Shown here: positions 1 through 6,227 of the stretch, one piece after another
Numbering within the stretch: the first letter of the stretch is position 1
Layout: every line of letters starts with the position of its first letter
From: Solirubrobacterales bacterium
GTDB lineage: Bacteria; Actinomycetota; Thermoleophilia; Solirubrobacterales; Solirubrobacteraceae
Direction: 5' to 3'
NCBI GenBank assembly: GCA_025963955.1
Contig: JAOPZU010000363.1
Coordinates: forward strand, 1-7,750
DNA length: 7,750 nucleotides
Made by a program: the position numbers and the translations under genes
The notes under the pieces: model-generated
Database searches by the model: none
Told to the model about the DNA's origin: nothing
Seen by the model: the letters and a program-made list of their open reading frames with translations, nothing else

Positions 1-1014
1 CAGAACTCGTCCTTCCGCGATCACTACCTCGACGTGCCGTTCGACCTGTCGAAGGTCATGTTCATCACGACCGCGAACACGCTCGACACGATCCCGGGGC
101 CCCTTCGGGACCGCATGGAGGTCATCCCGCTCGCGGGCTACACCCAGGACGAGAAGCTGCAGATCGCCAAGCGGTACCTCGTGCCGCGGCAGATCGAGCG
201 GAACGGCCTGAAGCGCTCGTGGATCGCGATCAGCGACGCGGCGCTGCGCACCGTCATCTCCGACTACACCCGCGAGGCCGGCGTCCGCGGCCTGGAGCGG
301 GAGATCGGCGCACTCTGCCGCAAGGTCGCGCGGGCCGCCGCCGAGGACCTCGACGCCGACCCGCCCCGGAAGGTCGGGCGGACGTCGGTGGGGGAGGCGA
401 AGGCGCGGGAGCTGCTGGGCCGCCGGCGCTTCTTCGCCGAGGCACAGCGCCGAACGCGGGGCCCCGGCGTCGCGACCGGCCTGGCGTGGACCCCGGTCGG
501 CGGCGACGTGCTGTTCGTCGAGGCGACCGCGATGCCCGGCACCGGCAAGCTGCTGACGACGGGCCAGCTCGGCGACGTCATGAAGGAGAGCGCCCAGGCG
601 GCGCTGTCCTACGTGCGCGGCCACGTGGGCGAGCTGGCTCCGGCGCTCGAGGACGGCTGGTTCGCCGCCCACGACCTCCACCTCCACGTGCCCGCGGGCG
701 CGATCCCGAAGGACGGGCCGAGCGCCGGCATCACGATGGCGACCGCGCTGGTCTCCCTGCTCAGCGGCCGGCCGGTCCGCTCCGACACGGCCATGACGGG
801 CGAGATCACGCTGACCGGGCAGGTCCTCCCGATCGGCGGGCTGAAGGAGAAGGCGCTGGCCGCGCAGCGCAACGGCGTCACCCAGATCATCGCCCCTGCG
901 CGCAACGAGGCCGACGTGGAGGACATCCCCGAGCACCTGCGCTCCCGGCTCCACTTCGCCTTCGTCCAGGACATCCACGAGGTCCTCGACCGCGCGCTGG
1001 AGCCGCCGCGCTGA
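1..1014 (+). CDS. lon: ATP-dependent protease Lon (endopeptidase La), 3' part, cut by window edge
   Basis: Lon degrades misfolded and regulatory proteins in the cytoplasm as an ATP-driven hexamer. The reading frame is open from base 1, so the gene begins outside the window; 337 residues remain, somewhat under half of a typical Lon of about 780-800. Visible in order are the AAA+ sensor-1 region (FITTANTLD, Asn near residue 26), the Arg-finger segment DRMEVI (residues 37-42), the lid helices with [10 protein letters not shown], and the full protease domain. The catalytic Ser lies in PKDGPSAG (codon at 721-723) and the catalytic Lys in GGLKEK (codon at 850-852). They are 43 residues apart, the same spacing as Ser679 and Lys722 in E. 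coli Lon, so the enzyme should be active. The stop is TGA at 1012-1014. No CIRCE- or HAIR-like operator can be assessed because the promoter is outside the window. Identification is secure. Confidence 0.97.
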   Translation, partial: QNSSFRDHYLDVPFDLSKVMFITTANTLDTIPGPLRDRMEVIPLAGYTQDEKLQIAKRYLVPRQIERNGLKRSWIAISDAALRTVISDYTREAGVRGLEREIGALCRKVARAAAEDLDADPPRKVGRTSVGEAKARELLGRRRFFAEAQRRTRGPGVATGLAWTPVGGDVLFVEATAMPGTGKLLTTGQLGDVMKESAQAALSYVRGHVGELAPALEDGWFAAHDLHLHVPAGAIPKDGPSAGITMATALVSLLSGRPVRSDTAMTGEITLTGQVLPIGGLKEKALAAQRNGVTQIIAPARNEADVEDIPEHLRSRLHFAFVQDIHEVLDRALEPPR

Positions 1015-1033
1015 GGCGCGTCGGCGTGCCTCG

Positions 1034-1062
1034 TTCGGACACCGGGAATCCGGGTATAGACT
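1034..1062 (+). promoter_or_regulatory. Candidate promoter of the Ala/Lys-rich gene
   Basis: A TAGACT -10 box lies at 1057-1062, overlapping an alternative reading TATAGA at 1055-1060. A weak -35 match, TTCGGA, lies at 1034-1039, giving a 17-base spacer. Transcription would start near 1069, leaving a leader of about 85 bases before the ATG. The same TAGACT hexamer recurs ahead of the secreted hydrolase gene, which supports it as a local -10 type. The -35 matches TTGACA at only three positions. Confidence 0.45.
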
Positions 1063-1105
1063 CGCTGTCAGGCGGCGCACGCCGACGCACCGGTGTGCGC
1101 GCGCT

Positions 1106-1125
1106 GACGGTTCTGCGGAGCCGTC
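1106..1125 (+). other. Leader hairpin ahead of the Ala/Lys-rich gene
   Basis: GACGGTTC (1106-1113) can pair with GAGCCGTC (1118-1125) around a TGCG loop, giving eight pairs including one G-U. It falls in the predicted 5' leader, about 28 bases before the start codon and clear of the ribosome binding site. It could stabilise the message. It does not resemble a riboswitch that I recognise. Confidence 0.3.
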
Positions 1126-1153
1126 GTACCCCACTGTGATGCGAGGAGAGCCG

Positions 1154-1852
1154 ATGGCATCGAGGAAGAAACAGGCCAAGCTGGCCGCAGAATCCGCCGC
1201 GGAGGCCGCGAAGGCCGCGCAGCTGGCGATCGCCGCGAAGGCCCAGGGCGCCGGCGTGGCGCTGCAGGCCCAGGCCGCGGACGTGAGGTCCTCCGCCCAG
1301 GACGTGGTCAAGTCGGCGAAGAAGGCCCAGAAGCAGCGGACGGGGAAGAAGGCCCGTCAGGAGGCCATCGCCGCCGCCCGCGCCCAGGCCGAGGCGAAGG
1401 CCCACGGGGCCGCGGAGGCCCTGCGGGCCGAAGCCGACCGCCAGGCCGCCGCGATCACGGAGGCCGCCGCCAAGCCGAAGAAGCGTCGCGCGCAGAAGGC
1501 CGCCGCCAAGGCGACCGCCGCCGCGGCCGCCCAGGCGAAGAAGGAGGCCGAGAAGGCCGCCAAGGCCAAGGCCAAGAAGAAGCGCAAGGGCAAGTTCAAG
1601 CGCCGTTCGCTGCTGGTGATCATCGGCGGCACCGTCGCCCTCGTTGCGTCCCCCGACCTCCGGGGCAAGGTGCTCGACGCGCTCTTCGGCGCCGAGGAGG
1701 AGTTCGACTACACCTCCACCACCGCGCCCGTGACCCCGCCGCCCGCCGCCCCGGCCGCCGAGCCGGCGCCCGTCGACGCGCCCGTCGAGGTCGCGGCCAC
1801 GACGCCGGAGGCGGACGCACCCGCCGAGGACGAGGCGCCCGAGGCGTCCTAG
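1154..1852 (+). CDS. Ala/Lys-rich coiled-coil protein with one short membrane segment and acidic/Pro-rich tail, function unknown
   Basis: I do not recognise a named family. The ATG at 1154 is chosen over the in-frame GTG (1136) and ATG (1139) because GAGGAGAG at 1143-1150 is well placed only for it; this gives 232 residues. Residues 1 to about 140 are almost entirely Ala, Lys, Glu, Gln and Arg and should form long helices or coiled coil. Residues 141-151 are a very basic patch (KKKRKGKFKRR). A short hydrophobic stretch follows (SLLVIIGGTVALVA, about 152-165), then a conserved-looking segment, DLRGKVLDALFGAEEEFDY, and a low-complexity Pro/Ala/Glu/Asp tail. By the positive-inside rule the basic half faces the cytoplasm and the acidic tail lies outside. 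The hydrophobic stretch is only about 14 residues, so membrane insertion is plausible but unproven. The basic half resembles the Ala/Lys tails of histone-like proteins in composition, so nucleic acid binding is conceivable. The gene is monocistronic, ending at a strong hairpin. Confidence 0.85.
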   Translation: MASRKKQAKLAAESAAEAAKAAQLAIAAKAQGAGVALQAQAADVRSSAQDVVKSAKKAQKQRTGKKARQEAIAAARAQAEAKAHGAAEALRAEADRQAAAITEAAAKPKKRRAQKAAAKATAAAAAQAKKEAEKAAKAKAKKKRKGKFKRRSLLVIIGGTVALVASPDLRGKVLDALFGAEEEFDYTSTTAPVTPPPAAPAAEPAPVDAPVEVAATTPEADAPAEDEAPEAS

Positions 1853-1874
1853 TCCCGCAGCAGACCGGTCGCAG

Positions 1875-1906
1875 GACGAAGGGCGCCCTCGTGGGCGCCC
1901 TTCGTC
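1875..1906 (+). terminator. Strong hairpin terminator after the Ala/Lys-rich gene
   Basis: A perfect 14-bp inverted repeat, GACGAAGGGCGCCC (1875-1888) against GGGCGCCCTTCGTC (1893-1906), closes a four-base loop TCGT. It starts 23 bases after the upstream stop codon. No real T-run follows (GTTGGGTCT), as is common for terminators in high-GC actinobacteria. Its right arm ends only eight bases before the next gene's -10 box, so it also overlaps the region where that promoter's -35 contacts would lie. Confidence 0.8.
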
Positions 1907-1914
1907 GTTGGGTC

Positions 1915-1920
1915 TATGAT
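1915..1920 (+). promoter_or_regulatory. -10 box of the TetR gene, predicting a leaderless mRNA
   Basis: TATGAT matches the TATAAT consensus at five of six positions. The ATG of the regulator begins at 1929, eight bases after the box ends, so transcription would start within one or two bases of the start codon. No purine-rich ribosome binding site precedes the ATG (the bases are CGGCCGCG). No recognisable -35 box exists at the usual distance. Confidence 0.6.
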
Positions 1921-1928
1921 CGGCCGCG

Positions 1929-2543
1929 ATGGAGCCGGCGACAAGCAGCAGCGAGCCGGTGCGCTCGATCGAGGGCGCCAAGGCTCAGCGGATCATCGAC
2001 GCGACCCGCATCTGCGTCGCCGAGCGCGGCGTCGCGGGGGCGACGTTCGACCACGTCGCGCGGGAGGCGGGCGTCTCCCGTGGCCTGCTGCACTACTACT
2101 TCGGCACCAAGGAGCGGCTGCTGGCGGAGGTCGTGCGCCGCGACTGCGAGGTGCGGATGGAGCAGCTGGAGGCTCAGCTCGGCGAGGCGCAGGACGCGGA
2201 GGCCTTCCTGGCGTTGCTGCCGCGCCAGCTTGAGGAGTACATCCGGATGCCCGGGCTCGTCACCCTGATCTTCGAGCTCTATACGACCTCCCGCCGCAAC
2301 GACGACATCCAGCAGGAGTTCGCCGAGCTGCTGCGCCGGACCCGGGAACACGTGGCGGCCGTTTTGGCGGCCAAGCAGGCCGAGGGCGTCCTGGTCCTGA
2401 AGGCGGATCCCGAGGCGATCGCGGACGTGCTGTTCGGGCTCGCCGACGGGCTGGCGATCCGGATGCTCAGCGAGCCCGGGCGCGACTGGCGGCCCACCAT
2501 CGAGGCCGGGGTGGTCGCCGCGCGGGGACTGCTGACGGGCTGA
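1929..2543 (+). CDS. TetR/AcrR-family transcriptional regulator
   Basis: This is a 204-residue dimeric DNA-binding regulator, usual length for TetR proteins. The N-terminal helix-turn-helix domain spans about residues 18-65. It contains the typical IIDATRICVAERG first helix, FDHVAREAGVSRG as helices 2-3 (from residue 40), and the signature LLHYYFGTKERLL. The C-terminal ligand and dimer domain (about 80-204), with EYIRMPGLVTLIFELYTTSR and ADVLFGLADGLAIRML, resembles the BetI-like TetR C-terminal type, so the inducer may be a small metabolite, but nothing in the sequence fixes it. The start fits a leaderless message. The gene lies 106 bases upstream of and in the same direction as the secreted hydrolase gene, which has a 9-bp inverted repeat in its leader; control of that gene or of itself is plausible but not shown. 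The family call is secure, the target unknown. Confidence 0.95.
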   Translation: MEPATSSSEPVRSIEGAKAQRIIDATRICVAERGVAGATFDHVAREAGVSRGLLHYYFGTKERLLAEVVRRDCEVRMEQLEAQLGEAQDAEAFLALLPRQLEEYIRMPGLVTLIFELYTTSRRNDDIQQEFAELLRRTREHVAAVLAAKQAEGVLVLKADPEAIADVLFGLADGLAIRMLSEPGRDWRPTIEAGVVAARGLLTG

Positions 2544-2586
2544 GTCCGCGCCGACCGCGACCGGCGCACCCGGCCCGGGCACGACG

Positions 2587-2592
2587 TAGACT
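2587..2592 (+). promoter_or_regulatory. Candidate -10 box of the secreted hydrolase gene
   Basis: TAGACT is identical to the hexamer ahead of the Ala/Lys-rich gene and fits the TAnnnT pattern of actinobacterial housekeeping promoters. No -35 box is visible 16-18 bases upstream, where the sequence is nearly pure G and C. Transcription would begin near 2599, giving a leader of about 50 bases. Confidence 0.45.
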
Positions 2593-2595
2593 GCG

Positions 2596-2622
2596 CCCGC
2601 GGCCGGAGGATGTGGCCGCGGG
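2596..2622 (+). promoter_or_regulatory. 9-bp inverted repeat at the predicted transcription start of the hydrolase gene
   Basis: CCCGCGGCC (2596-2604) is repeated inverted as GGCCGCGGG (2614-2622) with a nine-base spacer, GGAGGATGT. Position and symmetry fit either a repressor operator covering the start of transcription or a stable RNA hairpin in the leader. The adjacent TetR gene is one candidate binder. The match is exact over all nine pairs, but the arms are all G and C, which weakens its significance in this genome. Confidence 0.45.
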
Positions 2623-2633
2623 TCCAGGGTCAT

Positions 2634-2641
2634 AGGAGAGG
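2634..2641 (+). promoter_or_regulatory. Ribosome binding site of the secreted hydrolase gene
   Basis: AGGAGAGG lies eight bases before the ATG at 2650. It is the best Shine-Dalgarno match in the window and fixes the start directly before a signal peptide. Confidence 0.8.
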
Positions 2642-2649
2642 TCGTCCGC

Positions 2650-4743
2650 ATGCGCAAGTCCGTTCGTTCCCGGCGTTCCGTCGCCGGCGTCCTCGCCGTC
2701 CTCGGGCTCGGGCTGCTGCCCGCCGCTCCCGCCGCCGCGGAGGACTTCAGCGTCAAGACGCTGCACTTCGCCACGGTCGTCGGTCCGGACGACGACGTGA
2801 AGTGCGACGTGATCGGGGACCTGTACCGCCCCGCGTCCGCCACCAGGGCGACGCCCGCGCCGGCGATCCTCACCACCAACGGCTTCGGCGGCTCGAAGAA
2901 CGACCAGGCGTCGTTCGCGAAGTTCTACGCCTCGCAGGGGTACGTCGTGCTCTCGTACAGCGGGCTCGGCTTCGGCGGCAGCGGCTGCAAGATCACCCTC
3001 GACGACCGCGACTACGACGGCAAGGCCGGCAGCCAGCTCGTGAGCTTCCTCGGCGGCGGCAAGGCGGCCACGGACGGCACGACGGTCGACTACGTCAAGC
3101 GCGACGCCCAGGGCGCGGACGGCGTCCGCCGGGACGCCGACCCTCGCGTGGGCATGCTCGGCGGCTCCTACGGCGGGCAGATCCAGTTCGCGATCGCCGG
3201 CATCGATCCGCGGGTCGACACGATCATCCCGATCATCACCTGGAACGACCTGTCGTACTCGCTGATGCCGAACAACGCGGACACCACGCGCGGAGTCAGC
3301 TCGGACACCCCGGGCGTGACGAAGGTCGAGTGGGGCGCGCTGTTCTCCACGCTTGGCATCGTCGACGGGGTCACGGCGCTGCAGAACGATCCGAGCCGCC
3401 TCCTGCCGTGCCCGAACTTCGAGGACCGCGTCTGCAGCGCCCTCGTGCAGGCCGGCGTGACGGGCGCACCGAGCGACGCGCAGATCGCCTTCCTGCGGCA
3501 CGCGTCGGTCGTCTCCTTCGCCGACCGCATCCGCATCCCGACGATGCTCGTCCAGGGGCAGGGGGACACGCTCTTCAACCTGCGCGAGTCCGTCGCGACC
3601 TACGACACGCTCCGGAAGCAGGGCACGCCGGTGAAGCTCGTATGGCAGTTCGGCGGGCACAGCGGCCCCGCCGCCAAGGGCGAGGCGGACCTGACCAAGC
3701 CGGACTCGAGCTACGAGGGCCGGACCTTCCTGGACTGGTTCGACCACTACCTGAAGGACGCGCCCAAGGCGCCGTCGCTCGACTTCACCTTCTTCCGCGA
3801 CTGGGTCACGTACACCGGCGACGCGACGGCGGCCTACGGCCGGGCGCCGGCCTACCCGGCCGTCGCCGCGCCCGAGCCGCTCTACCTCACCGGCGCGAAC
3901 GGCCTGACCACCGACGTCGCGGGAGTCAAGGACGGCGCGGCCTCGCTGCTCACGACCGCGGCGGGCGCGCCGACCTCCTACACCGAGACCAGCGCGATCG
4001 ACCAGAAGCAGCCGGTCAGCGACGTGCCCGGGACGACGGCGCGCTTCGAGACGCCGCCGCTCGGCACGGACACCGACGTGGTCGGCGTCCCGTCGGCCGA
4101 CCTGCGCCTCGACGCGCCCGTCCAGAGCAGCCCGGCCGGCCAGGTCGGCGCTCCCACCGAGCTCGCGCTGTTCTTCAAGCTCTACGACGTGGCGCCCGAC
4201 GGCGGCATCACCCTGACCCATCGCGTGATCTCGCCCGTGCGGATCGCCAACCCGGGCGTGCCGGTGCACGTCGACCTGCCCGGCCTGGTGCACCGCTTCC
4301 CGAAGGGGCACCGGATCGTGCTCGCGGTGTCGGGTGGCGACGCCGCCTACCGCGGCAACGACGTGCCGGGCCCGGTCCGGATCCTCACGAGCCCGTCGCG
4401 CCCAGGGGTGCTGAAGCTCCCGGTCGTCGCCGAGGGGCGGGACTACGGGAAGGTCGTCCCCGCGGCGGTCCCGGCCACGGGCACGAAGGCCTGCGCGAGC
4501 CGCCGGCGCTTCACGGTCCACGTGCGCTCGGCACTGGCCGGCCGCGTGCGCAGCGCCGTGGTCACCGTCGACGGCAGGCGCGTGGCGACGCTGCGCGGCG
4601 CCGCCCGCATCCGCCGCGGCGCGACGGTCGCCCTGCGCCGCGTCAAGGCCGCCCGGGTCACGGTCAGGATCGTGGCGACGCTGACCTCGGGCCGAAAGGT
4701 CACCGACACCCGGCGCTACAACCCCTGCGCGGGGAAGCGGTAG
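2650..4743 (+). CDS. Secreted S15/CocE-type alpha/beta hydrolase (X-Pro dipeptidyl-peptidase-like)
   Basis: A 697-residue exported serine hydrolase. Residues 1-30 are a signal peptide: a basic start with an Arg pair at 8-9, a hydrophobic core, and an Ala-x-Ala cleavage site after residue 30. The Arg pair makes Tat export possible, although the motif is imperfect. The alpha/beta hydrolase core runs from about 35 to 395. The nucleophile is Ser173 in GGSYGG, and the likely acid and base are Asp306 (QGQGDTLF) and His337 (FGGHSG). DPRVDTIIPIITWNDL just after the nucleophile is typical of S15/CocE enzymes. A jelly-roll domain of X-Pro peptidase C-terminal type covers about 405-600. Residues 615-693 form an extra Arg/Val-rich beta domain bracketed by two Cys. 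The substrate could be proline-containing peptides or an ester; sequence alone does not decide. It is transcribed alone, with its own promoter and a downstream hairpin. The family is secure, the substrate not. Confidence 0.93.
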   Translation: MRKSVRSRRSVAGVLAVLGLGLLPAAPAAAEDFSVKTLHFATVVGPDDDVKCDVIGDLYRPASATRATPAPAILTTNGFGGSKNDQASFAKFYASQGYVVLSYSGLGFGGSGCKITLDDRDYDGKAGSQLVSFLGGGKAATDGTTVDYVKRDAQGADGVRRDADPRVGMLGGSYGGQIQFAIAGIDPRVDTIIPIITWNDLSYSLMPNNADTTRGVSSDTPGVTKVEWGALFSTLGIVDGVTALQNDPSRLLPCPNFEDRVCSALVQAGVTGAPSDAQIAFLRHASVVSFADRIRIPTMLVQGQGDTLFNLRESVATYDTLRKQGTPVKLVWQFGGHSGPAAKGEADLTKPDSSYEGRTFLDWFDHYLKDAPKAPSLDFTFFRDWVTYTGDATAAYGRAPAYPAVAAPEPLYLTGANGLTTDVAGVKDGAASLLTTAAGAPTSYTETSAIDQKQPVSDVPGTTARFETPPLGTDTDVVGVPSADLRLDAPVQSSPAGQVGAPTELALFFKLYDVAPDGGITLTHRVISPVRIANPGVPVHVDLPGLVHRFPKGHRIVLAVSGGDAAYRGNDVPGPVRILTSPSRPGVLKLPVVAEGRDYGKVVPAAVPATGTKACASRRRFTVHVRSALAGRVRSAVVTVDGRRVATLRGAARIRRGATVALRRVKAARVTVRIVATLTSGRKVTDTRRYNPCAGKR

Positions 4744-4749
4744 GGCGCC

Positions 4750-4788
4750 GGCGCACGTTCGTCGGGCACAGGCCGACGCACGTGCGCC
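4750..4788. terminator. Shared hairpin terminator between convergent hydrolase and glyS genes
   Basis: The left arm 4750-4765 pairs with the right arm 4773-4788 over 16 positions with one T-C mismatch (4759 with 4779), around a seven-base loop. It begins seven bases after the hydrolase stop codon and ends 29 bases from the glyS stop codon. Because a hairpin works from both strands and neither side carries a T-run, it probably ends both transcripts. Confidence 0.75.
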
Positions 4789-4817
4789 ACCGGGCGGCCC
4801 GTCTGCGAGCGTCGGCC

Positions 4818-6200
4818 TCAGCGCTCGAGCTTGGGCGAGACCCACGGCGCCGCGAGCCTCCCCGCGAGCAGCGCGGGGAGCTCGTCGATGGCGACGCGCT
4901 CCTGGGCCATCGAGTCCCGGTCGCGGAGCGTCACGGTGCGCTCGGTGAGGGTCTCGTGGTCGACCGTGACGCAGTACGGCGTCCCGATCTCGTCTTGCCG
5001 GCGGTAGCGCTTGCCGATCGCCCCGCCCTCGTCGTACTCGGTCTGCATCAGGCCGCGCAGCGTGGCGACGATCTCCTTGGCGACCTCGGGCTGGCCGTCC
5101 TTCTTCACGAGCGGCAGCACGGCGACCTTCACGGGGGCCAGGCGCGGGTGGAGCTTGAGGACGGTGCGCAGCTCGCCGTCGACCTGCTCCTCGTCGTAGG
5201 CGTCCACGAGGAACGCGAGCGTCGCGCGGTCCGCGCCCGCCGCCGGCTCGATGACGTGCGGCACGTAGCGCTCGCCGCTGCCCGGGTCGAAGTACTCGAG
5301 CTTCGTGCGCGAGGCGGCCGCGTGCGCGGTGAGGTCGAAGTCGCCGCGGTTGGCGATGCCCTCCAGCTCCGACCAGCCGATGGGGAAGCGGTACTCCACG
5401 TCGGCGGTGCCGCTGGAGTAGTGGGACAGCTCGTCGGCGTCGTGCTCACGCAGGCGCAGCCCGGCGGGCCGGATGCCCAGGCGCGTGTACCAGTCGAAGC
5501 GCGTCTGCTTCCACTCCTCGTACCACTGCTGCGCTTCGGCGGGCGGGACGAAGAACTCCATCTCCATCTGCTCGAATTCCCGCGTGCGGAAGATGAAGTT
5601 GCCCGGCGTGATCTCGTTGCGGAACGACTTGCCGACCTGCGCGATGCCGAATGGCGGCTTCTTGCGCGCGAACTGCAGGACGTTCTTGAAGTTGATGAAG
5701 ATGCCCTGCGCGGTCTCCGGGCGCAGGTAGGCGACCGAGGAGGTCGACTCGACCGGGCCGACGTTCGTCTTGAACATCAGGTTGAAGTCGCGGGCCTCGG
5801 TGAGGTCGCAGTCCGGGCCCTCACCCGGCACCTTCGACGGCTTCTTCGGGCAGACGATGCCGGGCTGGCGCTCGGCGATGTGGTCCGCGCGGAAGCGCGC
5901 CTTGCAGGTGCGGCAGTCGACCATCGGGTCGGTGAAGCCGTCCAGGTGCCCCGAGGCCTTCCAGACGTCCGGGTGCTGGAGGATCGCGGAGTCCAGCGCG
6001 ACGACGTCGTCGCGCTCCTGCAGCATGGAGCGCCACCACTCGTTCTTCACGTTCGTCTTCAGCAGGACGCCGTAGTGCCCGTAGTCGTACGTGGAGCCCA
6101 GGCCGCCGTAGATCTCGCTGCTGGCGAAGATGAAGCCGCGCCGCTTGCACAGCGCGACGATCTTGTCCATCGTGACGACGTCTTCCTCGGCAGCGGCCAT
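4818..6200 (-). CDS. glyS: Glycine--tRNA ligase, single-chain homodimeric type
   Basis: This cytoplasmic class II synthetase charges tRNA-Gly. At 460 residues it has the usual length of the bacterial/eukaryal-type dimeric enzyme, not the separate alpha and beta chains of E. coli. Motif 1 includes GSTYDYGHYGVLLKTN (35-50). Motif 2 is VGKSFRNEI with FRTREFEQMEMEFF (189-217), including Arg194 and Glu196. Motif 3 is around HVIEPAAGADR (315-325), ending in Arg325. The anticodon-binding domain follows from about 356 to 450. Cys96, Cys99, Cys117 and Cys131 probably bind zinc, although the second pair is spread out compared with the CPxC spacing I expect. The ATG at 6200 has no Shine-Dalgarno site and would need a leaderless message. 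An in-frame ATG at residue 11 (6168-6170) has GAGGAA 12 bases upstream and aligns better with usual GlyRS starts, so the true start is uncertain by ten residues. The divergent FmdB-like gene shares its upstream CIRCE operator. Confidence 0.96.
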   Translation of the reverse strand: MAAAEEDVVTMDKIVALCKRRGFIFASSEIYGGLGSTYDYGHYGVLLKTNVKNEWWRSMLQERDDVVALDSAILQHPDVWKASGHLDGFTDPMVDCRTCKARFRADHIAERQPGIVCPKKPSKVPGEGPDCDLTEARDFNLMFKTNVGPVESTSSVAYLRPETAQGIFINFKNVLQFARKKPPFGIAQVGKSFRNEITPGNFIFRTREFEQMEMEFFVPPAEAQQWYEEWKQTRFDWYTRLGIRPAGLRLREHDADELSHYSSGTADVEYRFPIGWSELEGIANRGDFDLTAHAAASRTKLEYFDPGSGERYVPHVIEPAAGADRATLAFLVDAYDEEQVDGELRTVLKLHPRLAPVKVAVLPLVKKDGQPEVAKEIVATLRGLMQTEYDEGGAIGKRYRRQDEIGTPYCVTVDHETLTERTVTLRDRDSMAQERVAIDELPALLAGRLAAPWVSPKLER

Positions 6201-6206
6201 GCGCGC

Positions 6207-6212
6207 AGGCTA
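6207..6212 (-). promoter_or_regulatory. Candidate -10 box of glyS
   Basis: On the minus strand TAGCCT (6212 down to 6207) fits TAnnnT. It ends six bases before the ATG at 6200, placing the transcription start at or next to that codon. No -35 box is obvious; the expected region falls in the CIRCE element. The hexamer matches TATAAT at only three positions. Confidence 0.35.
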
Positions 6213-6227
6213 TCGCCGGGCCTGGAT

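Noticed and set aside
1088..1095. Palindrome CACCGGTG in the leader of the Ala/Lys-rich gene
   Set aside because: An eight-base GC-rich palindrome is common by chance and no matching second site was seen.
219..1139. A long Arg/Gly-rich + strand frame inside lon
   Set aside because: It is the shifted reading of the Lon frame; the true frame has the catalytic Ser and Lys and all expected motifs.
1136..1153. Upstream GTG and ATG starts for the Ala/Lys-rich gene
   Set aside because: The GAGGAG site lies inside that extension and is correctly spaced only for the ATG at 1154.
2548..2567. Small hairpin GCGCCG/CGGCGC after the TetR stop codon as a terminator
   Set aside because: Six base pairs with an eight-base loop and no T-run is within what random GC-rich sequence gives, so TetR read-through into the hydrolase gene cannot be excluded.
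2467..4845. A 792-codon open frame on the - strand opposite the hydrolase gene
   Set aside because: It shows no motifs, is dominated by Arg/Ala/Gly/Asp/Val, and lies antisense to a well-supported exported hydrolase. It is a GC-driven shadow.
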